The position numbers were made by a program, and so were the translations under genes. From Bacteroidales bacterium (lineage in GTDB: Bacteria > Bacteroidota > Bacteroidia > Bacteroidales > F082), in contig JADYZK010000319.1 in NCBI GenBank assembly GCA_020853175.1, positions 1 through 11,595 of the forward strand: a DNA stretch of 11,595 nucleotides. Reading direction: 5' to 3'. Positions 1-6,354 of the stretch are shown piece by piece. Position 1 is the first letter of the stretch. Each line of letters begins with the position of its first letter. Below the pieces are notes generated by a model, which ran no database searches, was not told the DNA's origin, and saw only the letters and a program-made list of their open reading frames with translations.

Positions 1-906
1 AAACCACCATTCCCTGCGCAAAAAGGATTGTTCGGCAAACCCACGGTGATCAACAACGTTGAAACACTCGCTGCCGTGCCGCTGATCATCCGTAACGGGC
101 CGGAATGGTTCAATCAATATGGTACTGCCGGATCAAAAGGAACCAAAACATTTGCCCTCACCGGTCACGTGGCCAACACAGGATTGATTGAAGTGCCTTT
201 TGGAACCACCCTGCGCGAAATCGTGTACAATATTGGCGGTGGAGTAACCAACGATGAAGGGGAAGTTACAGGCGAAGGCTTCAAAGTGGTGCAAATTGGC
301 GGTCCTTCGGGAGGCTGTCTTACCGAGGCTGACCTCGATCTTCCACTCGACTACGACAACCTGATTGCCAATGGCGCCATGGTAGGCTCGGGCGGACTAG
401 TGGTGATGAACAAACAGTCATGTATGGTTCAGGTGGCTCGCTATTTTATGAATTTCACCCAAAGTGAAAGTTGTGGAAAATGCGTTCCCTGTCGCGAAGG
501 AACCAAACAAATGCTGGCCCTGCTCGATGACATCATCGAAGGCAAAGCCACCATGGAAACCTTCGAGATGCTCGAAGAGATTGGCCAGGTAGTGAAAAAA
601 GCCTCCTTGTGCGGATTGGGAAAAACAGCACCCAGCCCCGTGCTCTCCACCATTGTGAAGTTCAAGGAAGAATACATGGAGCACATCAACGACAAAAAAT
701 GCAAGACCAACAACTGTAAGGCTTTGCGCAGCATCACCATTGATCCTGAGTTTTGTACCGGATGTACGATCTGTGCCAGAAAATGTCCTGTAAGTGCCAT
801 CACCGGCGACAAAAAACAAACGCATGTCATTGATCCTGATATCTGTACCAGATGCGGAGTTTGTTTCGAGGTGTGTAAGTTTGGCGCAGTAATGGGCTTC
901 AATTAA
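1..906 (+). CDS. hydB: HydB, NADH/flavin subunit of multimeric [FeFe]-hydrogenase (5'-truncated)
   Basis: This is the C-terminal 301 residues of a NuoF-like subunit. The frame is open from base 1, so the true start lies upstream; the TTG at 28 is an internal codon. In this family the subunit binds FMN and NAD(H) and passes electrons between NADH and the Fe-S chain of the hydrogenase in the cytoplasm. Visible in order are the end of the flavin/NAD domain ([13 protein letters not shown]), an SLBB-like segment around GGPSGGCL, the NuoF-type [4Fe-4S] motif [11 protein letters not shown] with its distal Cys in SLCGLG, and a C-terminal pair of [4Fe-4S] motifs ([12 protein letters not shown] and [12 protein letters not shown]). 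The added two-cluster ferredoxin tail is typical of hydrogenase or formate dehydrogenase HydB/HndC proteins rather than of complex I NuoF. hydA follows after 91 bases on the same strand, which supports the hydrogenase assignment. Confidence 0.93.
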   Translation, partial: KPPFPAQKGLFGKPTVINNVETLAAVPLIIRNGPEWFNQYGTAGSKGTKTFALTGHVANTGLIEVPFGTTLREIVYNIGGGVTNDEGEVTGEGFKVVQIGGPSGGCLTEADLDLPLDYDNLIANGAMVGSGGLVVMNKQSCMVQVARYFMNFTQSESCGKCVPCREGTKQMLALLDDIIEGKATMETFEMLEEIGQVVKKASLCGLGKTAPSPVLSTIVKFKEEYMEHINDKKCKTNNCKALRSITIDPEFCTGCTICARKCPVSAITGDKKQTHVIDPDICTRCGVCFEVCKFGAVMGFN

Positions 907-941
907 TCAAGGTAGAAGATTACAAAAAAATAAAAAAGATA

Positions 942-958
942 AAAACGGATACCGTTTT
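942..958 (+). promoter_or_regulatory. Hairpin in the hydB-hydA gap
   Basis: The 91-base gap between hydB and hydA is very A-rich. It contains a perfect 7-bp inverted repeat, AAAACGG and CCGTTTT, around the 3-base loop ATA. The T residues are part of the stem and no further T tract follows, so this is at best a weak terminator, an mRNA processing site or a stability element that could set the hydB to hydA ratio. No Shine-Dalgarno sequence is seen ahead of the hydA ATG at 998. Confidence 0.3.
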
Positions 959-997
959 CAGGCCAAAGCCCACAACGATCCGAAAAAAATACAACAG

Positions 998-3046
998 ATG
1001 GAAACACAAGGAATTGTAAATATTGATGGGATGATGATTCCCATTGAAGGAGAAAAAAACCTGTTGGAGATGATTCGAAAGGCTGACATTGAGTTGCCAA
1101 CATTTTGTTATCACTCGCACCTCAGCACTTATGGAGCTTGCCGCTTGTGCATTTGCGACATTGAGGGCATGGGCATTCAGGCCACCTGCTCCATTACACC
1201 AAAAGCAGGTATGGTCATCAAAACTAATACTGCCGAGGTGCGCCAGATCAGAAAAGTAAACCTGGAGCTCTTGTTGGCCAACCATGACATCAGCTGTCCC
1301 AGCTGTGCCCGGTCGAACAACTGTAAACTTCAGGACTTGACCCGTCGTTTGGGTGTGACCAAAGTTCGGTTCAAAAAAACCGATAAGATAGCGCCCATTG
1401 ACAACCATTCATGGTCCATCATTCACGATCCGAACAAGTGCATCCTTTGCGGCGACTGCGTGCGTGCCTGTAAAGAAATGCAATCGGTAGGAGCCATTGA
1501 TTTTATCAATCGGGGTTCGCACACCATCGTGGGAGCTGCTTTCAGCAAGAGTTTAAATGATGTGGAATGTGTGTATTGCGGCCAATGCGTTTCTGTTTGT
1601 CCGGTAGGTGCTTTGGTGCCAAAACCCGAAACGGAAGAAGTTTGGAAGGCCATTCAAAATCCTGAGAAGTATGTGGTAGCGCAATTGGCTCCCGCAGTGC
1701 GTGTAGCCTTGGGCGAAGGTTTTGGCATGGAAGCCGGAACCATCAGCACCGGTCAAATTGTTGCCGCCCTCAAACGCATGGGATTCGATCAGGTATATGA
1801 CACTTCATTTGCCGCCGACCTCACCGTACTTGAAGAAGCTACCGAGTTCATTCAACGCAAGCTAAAAGGTGAAAACCTGCCTCAGTTTACTTCATGCTGC
1901 CCCAGTTGGGTCAAGTTTGCCGAGCAATATTATCCTGAGTTGTTGCCCAATCTCTCTTCGTGCAAGTCGCCGCAGCAAATGTTTGGCAGCATAGCCCGCG
2001 AAATTTTACCCCAATTGTTGAATGTGAAACCCGAGAATTTGGTGATCGTTTCCATCATGCCTTGTACTGCAAAGAAATTTGAAGCCAAGCGTGAGGAATT
2101 TATTCACAACGGTGTGGCCGAGGTAGATCATGTGCTTTCTACCGAAGGTTTGGGCAGGATGATTCACGAAACAGGAATTCAGTTCACCAAGTTGAAACCT
2201 GAATCTTTCGACCTTCCCATGGGATTCAAGACAGGTGCCGGCGTTATCTTTGGCAATACCGGTGGGGTGAGTGAAGCTGTTTTACGCTTTGCCTACGAAA
2301 AAATCACCGGCGAAACCTTACACGACGTGGATTTGAAAATGACCCGCGGAATGGACGGCATCCGAACCATCGAGATGCAGCTGGGAAGCATTCACCTTAA
2401 ACTCGGTATCGCCCACACCCTTGCCAATGCCCGCAAAGTATGCGAAAGTGTTGTGGCCGGCGAGTCGGGATACGACTTGATTGAAATTATGGCTTGTCCG
2501 GGTGGTTGTATCGCCGGTGGCGGTCAGCCCGTGAGCTTCGATCCTGATTTCAGGGCCAAGCGTATCCAAGGGCTTTATAACGCCGACAAGCAACTTGAGT
2601 TGCACAAATCGCAAGACAACCCTTATGTGAAGGAACTGTATAAAATGACGCTAGGTGAAATTGGCGGACATAAAGCCCACAGTTTGTTGCACACCCATTA
2701 CCACGGACGCAAGCGCATCACCGACCAAGTTCTTACCATCCGCAACACTGACCATCCAAAAATTGAAGTGTATGTATGCGTGGGAACCAATTGTTATCTG
2801 CGCGGTGCGCAAGATTTGCTGAAAAAGATGAGCAATTATGTGACTGAAAATAAACTTTCCGACATCGTAGGCTTTGAAGGTCAAGAAGATATGGTGGATG
2901 TGAAAGCTACCTTCTGCTTCGAGCGGTGCGACCGCGGTCCTGTGCTCAGGGTCAATGATAAAATTCTTGAACATGCCACTTTTGAAAAAGCAAAAGAGCT
3001 TCTCGACAGTGAAATACAAAGAATAGGAGCTGTAGTTTTGAAATGA
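998..3046 (+). CDS. hydA: HydA, catalytic subunit of NAD(P)-linked [FeFe]-hydrogenase
   Basis: This 682-residue catalytic subunit interconverts H2 with protons and electrons. An N-terminal plant-type [2Fe-2S] domain (Cys in CYHSHLSTYGACRLC) is followed by a His-Cys3 cluster motif (HDISCPSCARSNNC), two [4Fe-4S] motifs (CILCGDCVRAC and CVYCGQCVSVCP) and the H-cluster domain. All H-cluster signatures are intact: TSCCPSW with Cys300 and Cys301, MPCTAKKFEAK with Cys356, and ACPGGCIAGGGQP with Cys500 and Cys504. These fall one residue from the known C. pasteurianum CpI positions, so the core is nearly colinear with CpI. A C-terminal extension of about 110 residues carries a thioredoxin-like [2Fe-2S] domain (Cys594, Cys599, Cys640, Cys644), as in Thermotoga HydA. 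This architecture next to hydB points to a HydABC-type enzyme using NADH and possibly ferredoxin. Electron bifurcation is inferred from family and context, not shown. Confidence 0.96.
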   Translation: METQGIVNIDGMMIPIEGEKNLLEMIRKADIELPTFCYHSHLSTYGACRLCICDIEGMGIQATCSITPKAGMVIKTNTAEVRQIRKVNLELLLANHDISCPSCARSNNCKLQDLTRRLGVTKVRFKKTDKIAPIDNHSWSIIHDPNKCILCGDCVRACKEMQSVGAIDFINRGSHTIVGAAFSKSLNDVECVYCGQCVSVCPVGALVPKPETEEVWKAIQNPEKYVVAQLAPAVRVALGEGFGMEAGTISTGQIVAALKRMGFDQVYDTSFAADLTVLEEATEFIQRKLKGENLPQFTSCCPSWVKFAEQYYPELLPNLSSCKSPQQMFGSIAREILPQLLNVKPENLVIVSIMPCTAKKFEAKREEFIHNGVAEVDHVLSTEGLGRMIHETGIQFTKLKPESFDLPMGFKTGAGVIFGNTGGVSEAVLRFAYEKITGETLHDVDLKMTRGMDGIRTIEMQLGSIHLKLGIAHTLANARKVCESVVAGESGYDLIEIMACPGGCIAGGGQPVSFDPDFRAKRIQGLYNADKQLELHKSQDNPYVKELYKMTLGEIGGHKAHSLLHTHYHGRKRITDQVLTIRNTDHPKIEVYVCVGTNCYLRGAQDLLKKMSNYVTENKLSDIVGFEGQEDMVDVKATFCFERCDRGPVLRVNDKILEHATFEKAKELLDSEIQRIGAVVLK

Positions 3047-3055
3047 TAAGAGATA

Positions 3056-3160
3056 GATTTTGGTTAATATAAGTTGAATAATGCTTGAGCACCTCGACTG
3101 AACATCGTTTAGAAAATGATGCTTTGGTTGGGGTGTTAAGCTTTTAAGCGAACCAAAATC
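3056..3160 (+). promoter_or_regulatory. Nested stem structure between hydA and hydS (candidate structured RNA)
   Basis: The 143-base gap has three nested pairings. The outer stem is a perfect 10-bp inverted repeat (GATTTTGGTT at 3056-3065 with AACCAAAATC at 3151-3160). The middle stem pairs 3083-3093 with 3132-3141 (GCTT..GCACC with GGTGTTAAGC, two G-U pairs and one bulged A). The inner hairpin is 8 bp (CATCGTTT at 3103-3110 with AAATGATG at 3114-3121, one G-U, loop AGA). A second TTAAGC copy at 3144-3149 could compete for the middle stem or form its own hairpin with the GCTT at 3140-3143. No T tract follows, so it is not a simple terminator. It could be a 5' leader of hydS, a processing or stability element in an operon transcript, or a small repeat element. 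The pairing is read directly; the function is unknown. Confidence 0.45.
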
Positions 3161-3189
3161 CTTGAAATAAACAATAAAACCCACCCGCT

Positions 3190-4914
3190 ATGAACCATCC
3201 TGCCCGCCCTTATGACAAACTGCCGGTTGTTTACACTTCAAAGGCCAAGTGCCGCGATTGCTACCGCTGTGTGCGCGTGTGCCCTGTTCAGGCCATCCGC
3301 ATGAAAGATGGTCAGGCTGAGGTGATTCCGGAATTGTGCATCGCTTGCGGAACTTGCATCATCAATTGTCCGCAACATGCCAAGGCCTACCGAACCGATT
3401 ACGGACGTGTGCTGCAAATGATGGAAGATGGCGAGCAACTTGCATTAAGTGTTGCGCCCTCATTTGTTGTTTATTACGATGAGTGGGAGCAAAAACGATT
3501 GCCTTCCGCCATGCGGATGTTGGGTTTCAATTATGTTTCCGAAACAGCCATTGGTGCATGGCACACCGCCCAAGCCACGTTAGGCGTGATTAAAAATGAT
3601 GAAAATGCCTCACACATCTGCACCGCTTGTCCGGCAGTAGTGAATTATGTGATGCACAAAACCCCACAGTTGGCAGCCAAGCTGGTGGGTGTAGCCTCGC
3701 CCATGATCGCTCATGCACGAATGCTCAAAAGCGCCAATCCACAACGAAAAGTGGTTTTTGTGGGACCGTGTGTAGCCAAAAAAGACGAAGCCCAGTGGGA
3801 ACGCAACCGCCCGTTTGTGGATGCGGTGTTGACCTTTGAGGAGCTGGATGAGCTGCTGAGGCTCAAAAACATCACTATTAAACAATGCGAAGAAAGCAAC
3901 TTTAATGAACAAGTGCCGGGCGATGCCCGTTTGTTTCCTTTGGAAGGCGGACTGCTGAAAACTGCGGGATTAAAAACCGACCTTTTGGACGATATTTTGG
4001 TAGCTGTTAGTGGTTCGCGCGAGGTGAAGGCTTCTCTTGAAGCCTTGCAACAAAACCCCGATCAAAAGCTGTGGATCGAGCCGCTGTTTTGCAAAAATGG
4101 ATGTATCAACGGGCCTTTTGCTTCCAAAACCAACAACAGTTTTATTGCCCGAAGCAAGGTGTTGGCGTATAACAATTTGCATCCCGGAATAGCGGATGAA
4201 AATGTGGAAACTTATGAGGCCATGGGAGCAGCGTTTCAATCGGTGAAATCCAAGAAAAACAAAGACTACAGTCAGCAGCAAATAGAAGAAGTGCTGCAAA
4301 TGACAGGCAAATTCAAGCCCGAAGATGAGCTGAATTGCACCGCCTGCGGCTACGCCACCTGCCGCGACAAAGCCATAGCCGTTTTGGATGGCATGGCCGA
4401 ACCCGAAATGTGCGTGCCTTACATGCGTCTGATGGCCGAACAAAAGTTTGATGCCCTCATTGACCATGATCCCAACGGACTGCTGCTTCTCGGCAGCGAT
4501 CTGGAGATTTTACACATGAATCCGGCTTTTAAAACCATGTTCAGTTGCTCAGATGCGTTGCTGGGTAAAAAAGTAAGCTATCTCATTGATCCTGATCCTT
4601 TTGAAAAACTTTCTACAGGAAAAGAGCAGGTGCTCAGGCAAACGGCACATTACGGCAGTTATAACCTAATTTGTCATTTGGTGGCGTATTCCTTGCCTGA
4701 AAACAATCAATATGTGGGAGTTTTCATGGATGTCACCGATAACCAGTCGAGCAAAGATAAACTCACTGAAATCAAAACAGAAACCGTTATCAAAGCCCAA
4801 GAATTGATTGACCATCAGATACACATGGCCCAGGAGCTGGCCAAATTCCTTGGCGAGAACACCGCGATGGGCGAGGTTTTGATGAAAAAACTGATTGATT
4901 CCATCAAAAAATAA
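3190..4914 (+). CDS. hydS: HydS-like putative sensory [FeFe]-hydrogenase with PAS domain
   Basis: This 574-residue protein resembles group C (sensory) [FeFe]-hydrogenases. Two N-terminal [4Fe-4S] motifs (CRDCYRCVRVCP and CIACGTCIINCP) precede an H-cluster domain. The four likely H-cluster ligands are present: Cys147 in CTACPAV, Cys194 in GPCVAKKDE, and Cys301 and Cys305 in FCKNGCINGP. Residue 146 is Ala where catalytic enzymes have the proton-relay Cys; the same change is reported for Thermotoga HydS and fits slow turnover and sensing rather than bulk catalysis. A further [4Fe-4S] motif (Cys383, Cys386, Cys391, Cys408) is followed by a PAS domain at about 418-520 and a helical tail. The expected role is to sense H2 or redox state and relay it through PAS. 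The phosphatase gene 6 bp downstream is the likely output. The ATG at 3190 leads directly into the first ferredoxin domain, and no Shine-Dalgarno sequence is seen. Confidence 0.9.
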   Translation: MNHPARPYDKLPVVYTSKAKCRDCYRCVRVCPVQAIRMKDGQAEVIPELCIACGTCIINCPQHAKAYRTDYGRVLQMMEDGEQLALSVAPSFVVYYDEWEQKRLPSAMRMLGFNYVSETAIGAWHTAQATLGVIKNDENASHICTACPAVVNYVMHKTPQLAAKLVGVASPMIAHARMLKSANPQRKVVFVGPCVAKKDEAQWERNRPFVDAVLTFEELDELLRLKNITIKQCEESNFNEQVPGDARLFPLEGGLLKTAGLKTDLLDDILVAVSGSREVKASLEALQQNPDQKLWIEPLFCKNGCINGPFASKTNNSFIARSKVLAYNNLHPGIADENVETYEAMGAAFQSVKSKKNKDYSQQQIEEVLQMTGKFKPEDELNCTACGYATCRDKAIAVLDGMAEPEMCVPYMRLMAEQKFDALIDHDPNGLLLLGSDLEILHMNPAFKTMFSCSDALLGKKVSYLIDPDPFEKLSTGKEQVLRQTAHYGSYNLICHLVAYSLPENNQYVGVFMDVTDNQSSKDKLTEIKTETVIKAQELIDHQIHMAQELAKFLGENTAMGEVLMKKLIDSIKK

Positions 4915-4920
4915 TCCTTC

Positions 4921-6066
4921 ATGTACATTCACTCCGATGTTTTTGCCGTTCAATCGAGCAAGCGACCTGAGATGCCTTGCGGCGACAGCTATGGGGTGAT
5001 CCGTGACCGGACGGCTACCACCATCGTTTTGGCCGATGGTTTGGGATCGGGCATCAAGGCGCACATTTCGGCCAATATGTGCGTGGCGCGCATCTTGGGT
5101 TTGGTGCGCATGGGAATGACCATCCGCGAAAGCTTCGACGCGGTGTCGGCTACCATGGATCAGGTGTGGGGTAACGGGGAGCCTTTTGCTGTCTTTACCA
5201 TTGCCCGCATTCTCAACAACGGCCAAACAACGGTACTCAGCTACGAAATGCCGCCACCTATGCTCATCAACAAAGCCTACGCTCAGCTTTTGCGCGACCG
5301 CGTTTATACCCGCAACAAGGCCATCATCCACGAGTCGAGCTGCATCATTGACAAAGGCGATGCCCTGCTGCTGGTGTCTGACGGCATTACCCAAGCCGGA
5401 ATAGGGAAGCTGTTCCCGATGGGCTGGGAATCGGAAGGTGTAAGGCAATTTTTGCAATCAAAACTGCCGGTAAGTCGTCTTGACGGCCTTCAAATGGCCA
5501 CCTTGGTGCATGATCAAGCCAAAGGGTATTGGCCCGAAGGCAAAGGCGACGATTGTTCGGTTTTGTGTGTCGTCAACCGCCGTGGCGTGATCGTCAACCT
5601 GCTGACAGGCCCGCCTTTAAACAAAAAAGATGATGAAAAATGGGTCAATGATTTTGACCAATCCGAAGGTATTCACATCATTTCGGGCGGATCAACAGCC
5701 AATATGACGGCGCGGATTCTCAAAAAACGCTTGGGTGTGAAAGACACAGAAAGCACGATCACTCCGCCATCGTTTTTGTTGGATGGCTGCGAGCTGGTAA
5801 CCGAAGGCATGGTGACCCTGAACCAAGTTTATCACCTGTTGGACGAAGACCCTGCCAACTACCCCGAAGGCTCACCGGCAGGAGAAATGGCAGCTTTCTT
5901 AAAAATTGCCGACCGCATCAATGTTTGGCTCGGGCAGGCCGAAAACGTGAACGAGGGCAGCATCGAATTTCGCCAGCAAGGACTGTTGAACCGACAAAAA
6001 ATCAGTGCTAAAATTGTGAAACGCCTTCAAGATCAAGGGAAACTCGTTGTGGTAAATGAACTTTGA
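4921..6066 (+). CDS. SpoIIE/PP2C-family protein phosphatase with hydrogenase-associated C-terminal domain
   Basis: The protein has 381 residues. Residues 1-215 are a PP2C/SpoIIE-type Ser/Thr phosphatase domain. The metal-binding acidic residues are visible: Asp22 in CGDSYG, Asp39 in LADGLGSG, Asp154 in VSDGITQAG, and Asp210/Asp211 in KGDDCSV. It would remove phosphate from Ser/Thr of a partner protein, which cannot be identified here. Residues 216-381 form an extension with a glycine-rich stretch (IHIISGGSTANMTARIL) and a segment around LVTEGMVTL. From memory, similar extensions occur on phosphatases beside [FeFe]-hydrogenases in clostridia, but I know of no assigned function. There is no signal peptide or membrane segment, so it is cytosolic. 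The start lies 6 bp after the hydS stop, which suggests translational coupling and a stable HydS-phosphatase pairing. This matches the phosphatase-associated sensory hydrogenase class (group C3). Confidence 0.88.
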   Translation: MYIHSDVFAVQSSKRPEMPCGDSYGVIRDRTATTIVLADGLGSGIKAHISANMCVARILGLVRMGMTIRESFDAVSATMDQVWGNGEPFAVFTIARILNNGQTTVLSYEMPPPMLINKAYAQLLRDRVYTRNKAIIHESSCIIDKGDALLLVSDGITQAGIGKLFPMGWESEGVRQFLQSKLPVSRLDGLQMATLVHDQAKGYWPEGKGDDCSVLCVVNRRGVIVNLLTGPPLNKKDDEKWVNDFDQSEGIHIISGGSTANMTARILKKRLGVKDTESTITPPSFLLDGCELVTEGMVTLNQVYHLLDEDPANYPEGSPAGEMAAFLKIADRINVWLGQAENVNEGSIEFRQQGLLNRQKISAKIVKRLQDQGKLVVVNEL

Positions 6067-6076
6067 GGGCTTTTGG

Positions 6077-6100
6077 TTTCGTCTTGAGACGAGAGTTTTT
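6077..6100 (+). terminator. Likely terminator of the hyd cluster, built on a dispersed palindrome
   Basis: Eleven bases after the phosphatase stop codon, TTTCGTC (6077-6083) and GACGAGA (6088-6094) form a 7-bp stem with one G-U pair around the loop TTGA. GTTTTT follows. This fits a modest intrinsic terminator. The same core palindrome recurs at 10760-10777, so the element may be a repeat that was co-opted as a terminator. Confidence 0.5.
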
Positions 6101-6196
6101 GGCTGTTGGCTCAATTGCTGTTAGTAAACCAACAACACCATTCAAACAAAATCAATAGAATTTTCCCAACGGAAAGTCACGCGATGTGATTTTGTC

Positions 6197-6204
6197 TATT
6201 TTTG
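6197..6204 (+). promoter_or_regulatory. Bacteroidetes-type -7 box upstream of the carAB leader
   Basis: TATTTTTG matches the Bacteroidetes primary sigma factor -7 consensus TAnnTTTG. A start site about 6-8 bases downstream (near 6211) would give an RNA whose first bases pair with 6299-6305. A second TATTTTTG lies at 6229-6236. No good -33 TTG element is seen at the usual distance from the first box, so this is provisional. It is the best candidate promoter for the leader RNA and for carAB. Confidence 0.4.
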
Positions 6205-6216
6205 CCCTCCGAAAAT

Positions 6217-6324
6217 ATGCAACACATGTATTTTTGGAACCCTTATGTTGATCAACCACAGCCCCTTCCCATCAAGGAAGGAAGCAACTATTTCATAAAT
6301 ATTTTAATCAGACGGCACTTTTAG
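6217..6324 (+). CDS. Possible 35-residue leader peptide upstream of carA
   Basis: An ATG at 6217, or an in-frame ATG at 6226, opens a frame that runs to a TAG at 6322-6324 inside the terminator hairpin. The peptide begins MQHMYFWNPYVDQ and ends ILIRRHF. The Arg-Arg-His codons (AGA CGG CAC) overlap the 5' arm of the terminator stem. Arginine is one end product supplied by carbamoyl phosphate synthase, so a ribosome stalled on these codons would cover the stem and could permit read-through into carAB. No ribosome binding site is visible and the frame may be chance, because the same bases also have RNA structure. This is a hypothesis only. Confidence 0.22.
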   Translation: MQHMYFWNPYVDQPQPLPIKEGSNYFINILIRRHF

Positions 6325-6338
6325 CCGTCTTTTTTTTT
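6311..6338 (+). terminator. Intrinsic terminator immediately before carA (probable attenuator)
   Basis: GACGGC (6311-6316) and GCCGTC (6324-6329) form a perfect 6-bp GC-rich stem with loop ACTTTTA, followed by nine T residues (6330-6338). This is the clearest intrinsic terminator in the window. Its T tract ends 16 bases before the carA ATG at 6355, too close for a separate carA promoter. Transcription of carAB must therefore pass through it, which suggests attenuation or a leaky terminator after a small RNA. Confidence 0.85.
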
Positions 6339-6354
6339 GAATCAAAACAGAGTT

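Larger units (their letters stand above)
6211..6338 (+). ncRNA. Structured RNA ending in a terminator: carAB leader or small RNA with SRP-like motif
   Basis: The RNA can form one long imperfect hairpin. AAAATAT (6212-6218) pairs with ATATTTT (6299-6305), TTATG (6243-6247) with CATAA (6294-6298), and CCTTCC (6264-6269) with GGAAGG (6276-6281) around the loop CATCAA. The 3' arm reads GGAAGGAAGCA, identical to the most conserved 11 bases of bacterial SRP RNA, and CAG faces AGCA across an internal loop as in SRP domain IV. Against SRP RNA are the 6-base apical loop in place of GGAA, the missing GGU/GCC helix below the loop, and 24 unpaired bases in the 5' arm. The size of about 95-100 nt before the terminator would fit a small SRP RNA. 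The alternative is a cis-acting leader of carAB. Both fit the sequence and a covariance-model search is needed to choose. Confidence 0.45.

Noticed and set aside
4666..5457. 263-codon minus-strand frame opposite hydS and the phosphatase
   Set aside because: It is a long shadow of two well-supported genes on the other strand and has no family-like motifs.
6337..6354. TTG at 6337 as the carA start
   Set aside because: It lies in the T tract of the terminator, and the extra six residues add nothing family-like; the ATG at 6355 fits the expected CarA N-terminus.
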